Shown: piece after piece, positions 8,359 to 16,575 of the stretch
How positions within the stretch are numbered: the first letter of the stretch is position 1
How the letters are laid out: each line of letters starts with the position of its first letter
Assembly (NCBI RefSeq): GCF_014851565.1
Contig: NZ_JACVAA010000007.1
Location: forward strand, 186,001-250,000
Length of the DNA stretch: 64,000 nucleotides
Source: Pseudomonas sp. PDM15
GTDB lineage: Bacteria > Pseudomonadota > Gammaproteobacteria > Pseudomonadales > Pseudomonadaceae
Direction: 5' to 3'
Made by a program: the position numbers and the translations under genes
The notes under the pieces: generated by a model
What the model saw: only the letters and a program-made list of their open reading frames with translations
What the model was told of the DNA's origin: nothing
The model's database searches: none

Positions 8359-9804
8359 TTAGTTTTCGAGCTTCTTCTTGAGAAGTTCGTTCACCTGGCC
8401 GGGGTTGGCCTTGCCCTTGGCGGCCTTCATCGCCTGGCCGACGAAGAAGCCGAACATCTTGCCGCGCTTGGCCTCGTCGCTGGCGCGGTACTGCTCGACC
8501 TGCTCGGCATTGGCAGCCAGTACTTCGTCGAGCAGCTTCTCGACGGCACCGCTGTCGGTGTTCTGTACCAGGTCCTTCGCCTTGATGATCTCGTCCGGCG
8601 AGCCTTCACCTTCGGCCATGGCGGCGAACACGGTCTTCGCGGCCTTGCCGTTGATCGTGCCGTCCTTCAGGCGCAGGATCATCTCCCCCAGGTGCTGGGC
8701 GGAGACTGGCGACTGTTCGATCTCCAGGTTGTCCTTGTTGAGCAGGCTGGACAGCTCGCCCATCACCCAGTTGGCGGCCAGCTTGGCGTCGCCGCAGACC
8801 TTGCCCACCTGCTCGAAGTAGTCGGCCATCTCGCGGCTGGCGGAGAGCACGCTGGCATCGTAGGCGGACAGGGCGTACTGGCTTTCGAAGCGCTCGCGCT
8901 TCTGCGTCGGCAGCTCGGGCAGCTGGGCGCGCACCTCGTCGAGGAAGCTCTGCTCGATCACCACCGGCAGCAGGTCGGGGCAGGGGAAGTAGCGGTAGTC
9001 GTTGGCTTCTTCCTTGCTGCGCATGGAGCGCGTCTCGTTGGCCGCCACGTCGTACAGCACGGTTTCCTGGACGATCTTGCGGCCGGATTCCAGCTCGTCG
9101 ATCTGCCAGGCGATCTCGGTGTTGATGGCGCGCTCGATGAACTTGAACGAGTTGACGTTCTTGATCTCGCGGCGGGTGCCGAACTCGGCCTGGCCCTTGG
9201 GCCGTACCGAGACGTTGCAGTCGCAGCGCAGCGAGCCTTCGGCCATGTTGCCGTCACAGATGCCCAGGTAGCGCACCAGGGCGTGGATGGCCTTGGCGTA
9301 GGCCACCGCTTCCTTGGCGCTGCGCATTTCCGGCTCGGAGACGATCTCCAGTAGCGGCGTGCCGGCGCGGTTCAGATCGATGCCGCTCATGCCGTGGAAG
9401 TCTTCGTGCAGGCTCTTGCCGGCGTCCTCTTCCAGGTGCGCGCGGGTAATGCCGATACGCTTGGTGCTGCCGTCTTCCAGGGTTATGTCGAGGAAGCCCT
9501 TGCCGACGATGGGGTGGTCCATCTGGCTGGTCTGGTAGCCCTTGGGCAGGTCCGGGTAGAAGTAGTTCTTGCGCGCGAAGACGTTCTTCGGCGCGATCTC
9601 GGCGTCGATGGCCAGGCCGAACTTGCAGGCCATGCGCACCGCCTCGGCGTTCAGCACCGGCAGGGTGCCGGGCATGCCCAGGTCGACCAGGCTGGCCTGG
9701 GTGTTGGGCTCGGCGCCGAAGGTGGTGGCGCTGCCGGAGAAAATCTTCGATTGGGTGCTGAGCTGAGCGTGGATCTCAAGCCCGATCACGGTTTCCCATT
9801 GCAT
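8359..9804 (-). CDS. gatB: Aspartyl/glutamyl-tRNA(Asn/Gln) amidotransferase subunit B
   Basis: A 481-residue kinase/tRNA-binding subunit of GatCAB, which phosphorylates the misacylated Glu or Asp on tRNA(Gln/Asn) and transfers ammonia supplied by GatA. The N-terminus WETVIGLEIHAQL, the block GSLRCDCNVSVRP and the YqeY-like helical tail (FFVGQAMKAAKGKANPG) are diagnostic. It starts 14 bp after the gatA stop and is the third gene of a C-A-B operon. Full length. Confidence 0.97.
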   Translation of the reverse strand: MQWETVIGLEIHAQLSTQSKIFSGSATTFGAEPNTQASLVDLGMPGTLPVLNAEAVRMACKFGLAIDAEIAPKNVFARKNYFYPDLPKGYQTSQMDHPIVGKGFLDITLEDGSTKRIGITRAHLEEDAGKSLHEDFHGMSGIDLNRAGTPLLEIVSEPEMRSAKEAVAYAKAIHALVRYLGICDGNMAEGSLRCDCNVSVRPKGQAEFGTRREIKNVNSFKFIERAINTEIAWQIDELESGRKIVQETVLYDVAANETRSMRSKEEANDYRYFPCPDLLPVVIEQSFLDEVRAQLPELPTQKRERFESQYALSAYDASVLSASREMADYFEQVGKVCGDAKLAANWVMGELSSLLNKDNLEIEQSPVSAQHLGEMILRLKDGTINGKAAKTVFAAMAEGEGSPDEIIKAKDLVQNTDSGAVEKLLDEVLAANAEQVEQYRASDEAKRGKMFGFFVGQAMKAAKGKANPGQVNELLKKKLEN

Positions 9805-9818
9805 ATCTTGATCCTTCC

Positions 9819-11270
9819 TCAGAAGCCGCTCGGTGCTTGTTTGTGCCAGTCGCTGACCTGCTGGTACTGGTGCGCGACATTCAGCAGGCGACCTTCCTGG
9901 AAGTAGTTGCCGAGCAACTGCACGCCGACCGGCAGACCATCGACGAAGCCGGCAGGCATCGACAGGCCGGGGATGCCGGCCAGGTTGGCGGTGATGGTGT
10001 AGATGTCTTCCAGGTATTCGGCGACCGGGTCGTTGTTCTTCGCACCGATCTTCCAGGCCAGGTTCGGCGTGGTCGGGCCAAGGATCACGTCGACCTCGTT
10101 GAAGGCGGCGACGAAGTCGTTCTTGATCAGGCGGCGAATCTGCTGGGCCTTGATGTAGTAGGCGTCGTAGTAGCCGGCGGACAGGGCGTAGGTGCCGACC
10201 ATGATGCGGCGTTTAACCTCGGCGCCGAAGCCTTCGCCGCGCGAGCGCTTGTACAGGTCCTGCAGATCCTTGGGGTTCTCGCAGCGGTAGCCGAAGCGCA
10301 CGCCGTCGAAGCGCGACAGGTTGGAGCTGGCTTCCGCCGGGGCGATCACGTAGTAGGCGGGGATGGCGTGCTGCATGTTCGGCAGGCTGATGTCCTTGAC
10401 CGTGGCGCCGAGCTTCTTCAGCTCCTCGACCACCGCCATCACCTTGTCGCCGATGCGCGCGTCGAGGCCGGCGCCGAAGTATTCCTTGGGCAGGCCGATG
10501 CGCAGGCCGGCCAACGGCTGGGTCAGGGCGGCCAGGTAGTCATCCACCGGCTGGTCGACGCTGGTCGAGTCCTTGGGATCGAAGCCGGCCATGGCGCCCA
10601 GCAGCAGGGCGCAGTCCTCGGCGGTGCGAGCCAGCGGGCCGCCCTGATCGAGGCTGGAGGCGTAGGCGATCATGCCCCAGCGCGAGACCCGGCCGTAGGT
10701 GGGCTTGATCCCGGTGAGGTTGGTCAGCGCGGCCGGCTGGCGGATCGAGCCGCCGGTGTCGGTGCCGGTGGCGGCCGGCAGCAGGCGCGCGGCCACGGCA
10801 GCAGCGGAGCCGCCGGAGGAGCCGCCCGGTACGCGGGAGGTGTCCCAGGGGTTCTTCACTGGGCCGTAGTGGCTGGATTCGTTGGCCGAGCCCATGGCGA
10901 ACTCGTCCATGTTCAGCTTGCCCAGGGTCACGGTGCCGGCGCTGGCCAGCTTCTCCACCACGGTGGCGTCGTAGGGTGCCTTGAAGCCGGTGAGGATCTT
11001 CGAGCCGCAACTGGTCAGCACGCCCTTGGTGCAGAACAGGTCCTTGTGGCCGATCGGCGCGCCGAGCAGGGCGCCGTCTTCACCGCTGGCGCGGCGGGCA
11101 TCTGCGGCCTTGGCCTGCTCCAGCGCCTGATCGGCGGTCACGGTGATAAAGCTGTTCAGTTGCGGGTCGAGCTGCTGGATACGGGCCAGCAGGGCGCCGG
11201 TCAGCTCGGCGGAGGAGAAGGTCTTGTCCTTCAGGCCGCGGGCGATCTCGGCCAGGGTCAGTTGATGCAT
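9819..11270 (-). CDS. gatA: Aspartyl/glutamyl-tRNA(Asn/Gln) amidotransferase subunit A
   Basis: A 483-residue amidase-signature enzyme that hydrolyses glutamine to feed ammonia to GatB. The Ser-cisSer-Lys catalytic triad is visible as Lys76 (IGHKD), Ser151 (PGGSSGGS) and nucleophile Ser175 (GTDTGGS). Length is typical. It begins 16 bp after the gatC stop and precedes gatB, in the standard gatCAB order. A complete GatCAB suggests the indirect route to Gln-tRNA(Gln) and/or Asn-tRNA(Asn). Confidence 0.97.
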   Translation of the reverse strand: MHQLTLAEIARGLKDKTFSSAELTGALLARIQQLDPQLNSFITVTADQALEQAKAADARRASGEDGALLGAPIGHKDLFCTKGVLTSCGSKILTGFKAPYDATVVEKLASAGTVTLGKLNMDEFAMGSANESSHYGPVKNPWDTSRVPGGSSGGSAAAVAARLLPAATGTDTGGSIRQPAALTNLTGIKPTYGRVSRWGMIAYASSLDQGGPLARTAEDCALLLGAMAGFDPKDSTSVDQPVDDYLAALTQPLAGLRIGLPKEYFGAGLDARIGDKVMAVVEELKKLGATVKDISLPNMQHAIPAYYVIAPAEASSNLSRFDGVRFGYRCENPKDLQDLYKRSRGEGFGAEVKRRIMVGTYALSAGYYDAYYIKAQQIRRLIKNDFVAAFNEVDVILGPTTPNLAWKIGAKNNDPVAEYLEDIYTITANLAGIPGLSMPAGFVDGLPVGVQLLGNYFQEGRLLNVAHQYQQVSDWHKQAPSGF

Positions 11271-11286
11271 GGGAAACCCTTTCCTT

Positions 11287-11574
11287 TTATTCGATGACTT
11301 TCGGCACGAGGAACAGGCCGCTTTCCACGGCCGGGGCGACCGCCTGATAGGCGTCGCGCTGGTTCTGTTCGGTCACTACGTCGGCGCGCAGGCGCTGGGT
11401 GGCTTCCAGCGGGTGGGCCAGGGGCTCGATGCCGCTGGTGTCGACTGCCTGCATGGCGTCGATCAGGCCGAGGATGTTGTTGAGGGTCGCGGTGGTTTGT
11501 GGAATCTCGCCTTCGTTCAGGCCGAGACGGGCCAGATGGGCGATTTTTTCCACGTCGGAGCGTTCGAGCGCCAT
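11287..11574 (-). CDS. gatC: Aspartyl/glutamyl-tRNA(Asn/Gln) amidotransferase subunit C
   Basis: A 95-residue belt subunit that wraps GatA and stabilises its contact with GatB. It has the family N-terminus VEKIAHLARLGLNE and the ILGLIDAMQAVDTSGIEPL block. It is the first gene of the minus-strand gatCAB operon and is divergent from mreB, with a 218-bp shared regulatory region carrying a candidate promoter just upstream. Confidence 0.95.
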   Translation of the reverse strand: MALERSDVEKIAHLARLGLNEGEIPQTTATLNNILGLIDAMQAVDTSGIEPLAHPLEATQRLRADVVTEQNQRDAYQAVAPAVESGLFLVPKVIE

Positions 11575-11687
11575 CGTGATTCTCCAAGAAGCAGGCGGGT
11601 TACCGGGCGGAAGCAGGCGGGGAACGGATGCCGCATGGGGCGGTCAGATGCCGCGATTTGGGGCCCTAAAGGCCCGGAAAAGCAGGC

Positions 11688-11715
11688 AATTTAGCACAGA
11701 CGCCGCCTTGCCCAA
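11688..11715 (-). promoter_or_regulatory. Candidate gatCAB promoter
   Basis: Read on the minus strand: -35 TTGGGC (11715-11710), 16-bp spacer, -10 TAAATT (11693-11688). Placement is about 110 bp upstream of gatC. The -35 hexamer overlaps the -35 of the divergent mreB promoter. Prediction from sequence only. Confidence 0.5.
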
Positions 11716-11736
11716 AAGGTCGCTCATTGATAGAGT
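11708..11736 (+). promoter_or_regulatory. Candidate sigma-70 promoter of mreB
   Basis: TTGCCC (11708-11713), 17-bp spacer, TAGAGT (11731-11736). The predicted transcript would start near 11743, giving a leader of about 50 nt before mreB. Good spacing and hexamers. It shares bases with the gatC -35 box on the other strand. Confidence 0.6.
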
Positions 11737-11792
11737 TTGCCGCACTTTTTTACCCAGCGTTTTCATCGCGCTCTGTCTAGGGCTTCTTTCTC

Positions 11793-12830
11793 ATGTTCAA
11801 GAAACTGCGTGGCATGTTTTCCAGCGATCTGTCGATCGACCTGGGCACCGCCAATACCCTGATCTATGTCCGCGAGCGTGGCATCGTCCTCAACGAGCCG
11901 TCCGTGGTCGCCATTCGTAGCAGTGGCAACCAGAAATCCGTGGTTGCCGTCGGCACCGAGGCCAAGCGCATGCTGGGCCGTACCCCGGGCAACATCTCCG
12001 CGATCCGCCCGATGAAGGACGGCGTGATCGCCGACTTCAGCGTCTGCGAGAAGATGCTGCAGTACTTCATCAACAAGGTTCACGAGAACAGCTTCCTGCA
12101 GCCGTCGCCGCGCGTGCTGATCTGCGTGCCTTGCAAATCCACCCAGGTCGAGCGCCGCGCCATTCGCGAATCCGCCCTCGGCGCCGGTGCCCGTGAAGTA
12201 TTCCTGATCGAAGAGCCGATGGCCGCCGCCATCGGTGCCGGCCTGCCGGTCGAAGAGGCCCGCGGCTCGATGGTCGTCGATATCGGCGGTGGTACCACCG
12301 AAATCGCCCTGATCTCGCTCAACGGCGTGGTCTACGCCGAATCCGTTCGCGTCGGCGGCGACCGTTTCGACGAAGCCATCATCACCTACGTGCGCCGCAA
12401 CTACGGCTCGCTGATCGGCGAATCCACCGCCGAGCGCATCAAGCAGGAAATCGGTACCGCCTACGCCGGTGGCGACGTGCGCGAAGTCGACGTCCGTGGC
12501 CGCAACCTGGCCGAAGGCGTACCGCGCAGCTTCACGCTGAACTCCAACGAAGTGCTGGAGGCCCTGCAGGAGTCCCTGGCTACCATCGTCCAGGCCGTCA
12601 AGAGCGCCCTGGAGCAATCCCCGCCGGAACTGGCCTCGGACATCGCCGAGCGTGGTCTGGTGCTGACCGGTGGTGGTGCTCTGCTGCGCGATCTGGACAA
12701 GCTGCTGGCCCAGGAAACCGGTCTGCCGGTGATCGTCGCCGAAGACCCGCTGACCTGCGTGGCGCGCGGCGGTGGCCGTGCCCTGGAGATGATGGATCGT
12801 CACTCCATGGACCTGCTGTCCACCGAGTGA
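11793..12830 (+). CDS. mreB: Rod shape-determining actin-like protein MreB
   Basis: A 345-residue bacterial actin that forms membrane-associated filaments directing lateral-wall synthesis by the elongasome. Phosphate-binding motif DLGTANTLIYV near the N-terminus, the second phosphate loop VVDIGGGTTEIALIS and the adenosine motif LTGGGALLRDLD are intact. The N-terminal amphipathic stretch MFKKLRGMF supports membrane attachment. It is followed by a hairpin that may attenuate readthrough into mreC. Full length. Confidence 0.98.
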   Translation: MFKKLRGMFSSDLSIDLGTANTLIYVRERGIVLNEPSVVAIRSSGNQKSVVAVGTEAKRMLGRTPGNISAIRPMKDGVIADFSVCEKMLQYFINKVHENSFLQPSPRVLICVPCKSTQVERRAIRESALGAGAREVFLIEEPMAAAIGAGLPVEEARGSMVVDIGGGTTEIALISLNGVVYAESVRVGGDRFDEAIITYVRRNYGSLIGESTAERIKQEIGTAYAGGDVREVDVRGRNLAEGVPRSFTLNSNEVLEALQESLATIVQAVKSALEQSPPELASDIAERGLVLTGGGALLRDLDKLLAQETGLPVIVAEDPLTCVARGGGRALEMMDRHSMDLLSTE

Positions 12831-12848
12831 TAGTTCTAGAGGTAAGCC

Positions 12849-12884
12849 AAAGCCGGAAGCTGGTCCTTCCGGCTTTGTGTTTTC
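12849..12884 (+). terminator. Intrinsic terminator/attenuator between mreB and mreC
   Basis: AAAGCCGGAAG pairs with CTTCCGGCTTT over 11 bp around a six-base loop, followed by TGTGTTTT. It sits 18 bp after the mreB stop and before mreC, so it probably sets MreB in excess over MreC and MreD. Confidence 0.75.
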
Positions 12885-12910
12885 TAGCCGTCAGCTGAAG
12901 GGGATTCGCC

Positions 12911-13942
12911 ATCAAACCGCTTTTCGCCAAGGGACCGTCGCTGGGTGTACGACTGTTGGTGCTGGTCGTGCTGTCGGCCGTGCTGATGGTGGTGGATGCG
13001 CGTTTCGAGGTGCTGCAGCCGCTGCGCACCCAGGTCGGCCTGATCACCGAGCCCGCCTATCGCATCGCCCGCCTGCCGGTCACCCTCTGGGAGGATGCGA
13101 CCCAGCAGCTCACCAGCCGCAGCGAGCTGATGGCCGAGAACGAGAAGCTCAAGGCTGAGTCGCTGCTGATGCAGGGGCGCCTGCAGAAGCTGGCCACCCT
13201 CACCGAGCAGAACGTGCGCCTGCGCGAGTTACTCAATTCCGCCGCCCTGGTGGACGAGCGCGTGCTGGTCACCGAGCTGATCGGCGTTGACCCCAACCCC
13301 TTCACCCACCGCATCCTGATCGACAAGGGCGAGAAGGACGGCGTGTTTCTCGGCCAGCCGGTGCTCGATGCCCGTGGCCTGATGGGCCAGGTGGTCGAGG
13401 TGATGCCCTATACCGCCCGCGTGCTGCTGCTCACCGACACCAACCACAGCATTCCGGTGCAGGTGAACCGCAACGGCCTGCGTGCCATCGCCGCCGGCAC
13501 CGGCAACCCGGAGCGTCTGGAGCTGCGCCACGTAGCCGACACCGCGGATATTAAGGAAGGCGATCTGCTGGTCAGCTCCGGCATGGGCCAGCGCTTCCCG
13601 GCCGGTTACCCGGTGGCCACGGTCAACGAAGTGGTGCACGACTCCGGTCAGCCCTTCGCCATCGTCCGCGCCGTGCCTACCGCCGCCCTCAATCGCAGCC
13701 GCTACATGCTGCTGGTATTCACCGACGGCCGCACCGCCGAGCAGCGCGCCACCGAGGCCGCCGAGGCCCAGGAAGCCGCCGACCGCGAGGCCGCCGACAG
13801 CCAGGCCAAGCCCGAGACGCAAGCGGCCCCGGCCACCGCGCAGCCGCAGGGCGCGCCGAGCAGCGCGGCGCCAGCGCAACCCGCGGCCGCCCCGGCGTCT
13901 GCCGCACCCGCCGCTCCGGCAGTCGAACGGGAGAGTGAGTGA
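12911..13942 (+). CDS. mreC: Rod shape-determining protein MreC (non-standard start)
   Basis: A periplasmic scaffold of the elongasome: one N-terminal membrane segment, a coiled coil (ENEKLKAESLLMQGRLQKL and following), two beta-domains with DPNPFTHRILIDKG and SSGMGQRFPAGYP, then an Ala/Gln/Pro-rich tail of about 70 residues. The conserved N-terminus KPLFAKGPSLGVRLL is encoded from 12914, but no ATG, GTG or TTG precedes it after the in-frame TGA at 12896. AGGGG at 12899-12903 sits seven bases before ATC at 12911, so I place the start at that AUC. The first standard codon is TTG at 12956, which would remove 15 residues and part of the membrane helix. Function certain, start unusual. Confidence 0.85.
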   Translation: MKPLFAKGPSLGVRLLVLVVLSAVLMVVDARFEVLQPLRTQVGLITEPAYRIARLPVTLWEDATQQLTSRSELMAENEKLKAESLLMQGRLQKLATLTEQNVRLRELLNSAALVDERVLVTELIGVDPNPFTHRILIDKGEKDGVFLGQPVLDARGLMGQVVEVMPYTARVLLLTDTNHSIPVQVNRNGLRAIAAGTGNPERLELRHVADTADIKEGDLLVSSGMGQRFPAGYPVATVNEVVHDSGQPFAIVRAVPTAALNRSRYMLLVFTDGRTAEQRATEAAEAQEAADREAADSQAKPETQAAPATAQPQGAPSSAAPAQPAAAPASAAPAAPAVERESE

Positions 13943-14430
13943 TGGTCCAGGTCAAGGCACGCAACAGCTGGGTGATCTGGGCCACCCTGATCCTCGCCCT
14001 GCTGCTCAGCGTGGCGCCCATGCCGCAGTTCATGGAGATCGGTCGCCCGCTGTGGCTGGCACTGTTGCTGTCCTACTGGGTGCTGGCGGTGCCGCATCGC
14101 ATCGGCATGGTTAGCGCCTGGTGCCTGGGTCTGGTGCAGGATGTGCTGTTCGGCTCGCTGCTCGGGCAGAACGCGCTGATCCTGACCCTGATCATCTTCC
14201 TGGTGCTGTCCCTGCAGCGCCGTCTGCAGATGTTCCCCATGTGGCAGCAGAGCCTGGTGCTGCTGGTGGTGTTCGGCATCGCCCAGCTGGTGCAGCTGTG
14301 GCTCAACGCACTGACCGGCAATCGCCCGCCGACCCTGGCCTTCGTCCTGCCGGCGCTGATCAGCGCCTTGCTCTGGCCCTGGGTGTTCGCCATCCTGCGT
14401 GGGCTGCAGCAGCGTTTCGCCATTCGCTGA
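13942..14430 (+). CDS. mreD: Rod shape-determining membrane protein MreD
   Basis: About 162 residues with five or so membrane segments (for example WVIWATLILALLLSVAP and QSLVLLVVFGIAQLVQLWL). MreD is an integral membrane partner of MreC in the elongasome. I place the start at the ATG at 13942, which overlaps the mreC stop by one base (TGATG); the preceding in-frame GTG at 13939 is an alternative. Third gene of mreBCD. Confidence 0.93.
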   Translation: MVQVKARNSWVIWATLILALLLSVAPMPQFMEIGRPLWLALLLSYWVLAVPHRIGMVSAWCLGLVQDVLFGSLLGQNALILTLIIFLVLSLQRRLQMFPMWQQSLVLLVVFGIAQLVQLWLNALTGNRPPTLAFVLPALISALLWPWVFAILRGLQQRFAIR

Positions 14431-14463
14431 TCTGCCATCCCCACCTGACCCGGAGACCTCTGC

Positions 14464-15048
14464 ATGGCCACGCTTCATCTGGCTTCGGGTTCCCCCCGCC
14501 GGCGCGAGCTGCTGGTGCAGATCGGTGTGCCCTTCGTCACGCTAATCGCTTCCATCGATGAAACGGCATTGCCCAGTGAGCCCGCCGAGCGCTATGTAGA
14601 GCGCCTGGCGCGGGAGAAGGCGCTGGCCGGCCTGGCTGCACTAGAACAATCGCAGACGGCCGTGGTGCTGGGCGCCGACACCAGCGTGGTGCTCGAGGGG
14701 CGTATTCTCGGCAAGCCGGAGAACCGCGCCGAGGCGCTGGCCACCCTGGCAGCGTTGTCCGGGCGCGAGCACCAGGTGCTGACCGCCGTGGCCCTGGCCA
14801 GCGTCGAGCGCATCGAATCGCGAGTGGTGACCAGCCGGGTGCGTTTCCGCCCACTGCGCCCGGGCGAGGCCGAGGCCTATTGGGACACCGGCGAGCCGTG
14901 CGACAAGGCGGGCAGCTATGGTATTCAGGGACTGGCGGCGGTGTTCGTCAGTCAGATCGAGGGTAGCTATTCGGCCGTGGTCGGCCTGCCGCTGTGCGAA
15001 ACCGCGCAGCTGCTCGAGGAATTCGGGATTCCGTGCTGGCAGGCCTGA
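14464..15048 (+). CDS. maf: Maf-family nucleotide pyrophosphatase (YhdE-type, dTTP/UTP)
   Basis: A 194-residue house-cleaning enzyme that hydrolyses nucleoside triphosphates, probably dTTP/UTP and modified bases by analogy with E. coli YhdE. The motifs LASGSPRRRELL (start), VVLGADTSVVLEGRILGKP and DKAGSYGIQGLAAVFVSQIEGSY define the Maf fold and its metal and substrate site. It lies between mreD and rng, the same neighbourhood as E. coli mreBCD-yhdE-rng. Confidence 0.94.
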   Translation: MATLHLASGSPRRRELLVQIGVPFVTLIASIDETALPSEPAERYVERLAREKALAGLAALEQSQTAVVLGADTSVVLEGRILGKPENRAEALATLAALSGREHQVLTAVALASVERIESRVVTSRVRFRPLRPGEAEAYWDTGEPCDKAGSYGIQGLAAVFVSQIEGSYSAVVGLPLCETAQLLEEFGIPCWQA

Positions 15049-15117
15049 CCTGCCGGCCCAAACAGTTGGAGTGGCAGCGGCCCCTGGCCAGCAGTCGCGA
15101 CGCGCAGAGTAGGACGC

Positions 15118-16575
15118 ATGAGCGAAGAGATCCTGATCAACATCACGCCGATGGAGTCGCGCGTGGCGGTGGTGGAAAACGGCGTGCTGCAGGAAGTGCA
15201 TGTCGAGCGCACGCAGAAGCGTGGCATCGTCGGCAATATCTATAAGGGCAAGGTGGTGCGGGTGCTGCCGGGGATGCAGGCGGCCTTCGTCGACATCGGC
15301 CTGGAGCGCGCCGCCTTCATCCATGCGGCGGAGATTTCCACCCGCGAAGGCAGCGCGGTGGAATCCATCGGCGCGCTGGTCCACGAGGGCCAGAGCCTGG
15401 TGGTGCAGGTGACCAAGGACCCGATCGGTACCAAGGGCGCGCGCCTGACCACCCACCTGTCCATTCCCTCGCGCTACCTGGTCTATATGCCGCGTACCGC
15501 GCATGTCGGCATCTCGCTGAAGATCGAGGACGAGGCCGAGCGCGAGCGCCTCAAGCGGGTGGTGGCCGATTGCGTCGCCGCCGAAGGCATCGAGGAAGTG
15601 GGCGGCTTCATCCTGCGTACCGCCGCCGACGGCGCCGGTGCCGATGAGATTCTCGCCGACATCCGCTATCTGCGCCGCCTGTGGGAGCAGATCGCTGCGC
15701 AGATGAAGACCGCGCCGACCCCCTCGGTGATCTACGAGGACCTGTCCCTGGCCCTGCGCACCCTGCGCGACCTGGTCAATCCGAAGATCGAGAAGATCCG
15801 TGTCGACTCGCGGGAGACCTTCGGCAAGATCACCCAGTTCGTCGACGAGCTGATGCCGGAGATCGCCGATCGCCTGGAGCACTACCCCGGCGAGCGGCCG
15901 ATCTTCGATCTGTACGGCGTCGAGGACGAGATCCAGCGTGCCCTGGAGCGCAAGGTGCCGCTCAAGTCCGGTGGCTACCTGATCGTCGACCCGGCCGAGG
16001 CGATGACCACCATCGACGTCAATACCGGCGCCTTCGTCGGTCACCGCACTCTCGAAGAGACCATCTTCAAGACCAACCTCGAAGCCGCCACCGCCATCGC
16101 CCGCCAATTGCGCCTGCGCAACCTGGGCGGGATCATCATCATCGACTTCATCGACATGGAAGATGAAGAGCACCAGCGCCAGGTGCTGCGCACCCTGGAG
16201 AAGCAGCTGGAGCGCGACCACGCCAAGACCAACATCATCGGCATCACCGAGTTGGGCCTGGTGCAGATGACCCGCAAGCGCACCCGCGAGAGCCTCGAAC
16301 AGGTACTGTGCGAGCCGTGCAGCTGCTGTCAGGGTCGCGGCAAGCTGAAGACCCCGGAAACCATCTGCTACGAGATTTTCCGCGAGATCCTGCGCGAGGC
16401 TCGCGCCTATCAGGCCGAGGGTTACCTGGTGCTGGCCGAGCAGAAGGTGGTCGACCGCCTGCTGGACGAGGAATCGGGCAACGTCGCCGATCTGGAGGCC
16501 TTCATCGGCCGGCCCATCAAGTTCCAGGTGGAGAGCATGTATTCCCAGGAGCAGTACGACGTGGTGCTGCTCTGA
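15118..16575 (+). CDS. rng: Ribonuclease G
   Basis: A 485-residue endoribonuclease of the RNase E/G family, involved in 16S rRNA 5' maturation and mRNA decay. It has an N-terminal S1 domain (GNIYKGKVVRVLPGMQAAFVDIG), a DNase I-like catalytic region with metal-binding Asp300 (TTIDVNTGAFVG) and Asp343 (IIIIDFIDM), and a Zn-link with Cys398 and Cys401 (CEPC). There is no long RNase E-like C-terminal scaffold. The stop directly abuts the yhdP start. Confidence 0.97.
   Translation: MSEEILINITPMESRVAVVENGVLQEVHVERTQKRGIVGNIYKGKVVRVLPGMQAAFVDIGLERAAFIHAAEISTREGSAVESIGALVHEGQSLVVQVTKDPIGTKGARLTTHLSIPSRYLVYMPRTAHVGISLKIEDEAERERLKRVVADCVAAEGIEEVGGFILRTAADGAGADEILADIRYLRRLWEQIAAQMKTAPTPSVIYEDLSLALRTLRDLVNPKIEKIRVDSRETFGKITQFVDELMPEIADRLEHYPGERPIFDLYGVEDEIQRALERKVPLKSGGYLIVDPAEAMTTIDVNTGAFVGHRTLEETIFKTNLEAATAIARQLRLRNLGGIIIIDFIDMEDEEHQRQVLRTLEKQLERDHAKTNIIGITELGLVQMTRKRTRESLEQVLCEPCSCCQGRGKLKTPETICYEIFREILREARAYQAEGYLVLAEQKVVDRLLDEESGNVADLEAFIGRPIKFQVESMYSQEQYDVVLL

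Noticed and set aside
12956..13942. mreC starting at TTG 12956
   Set aside because: It would delete the conserved 15-residue N-terminus and cut into the membrane helix, and there is no Shine-Dalgarno sequence at the right distance.
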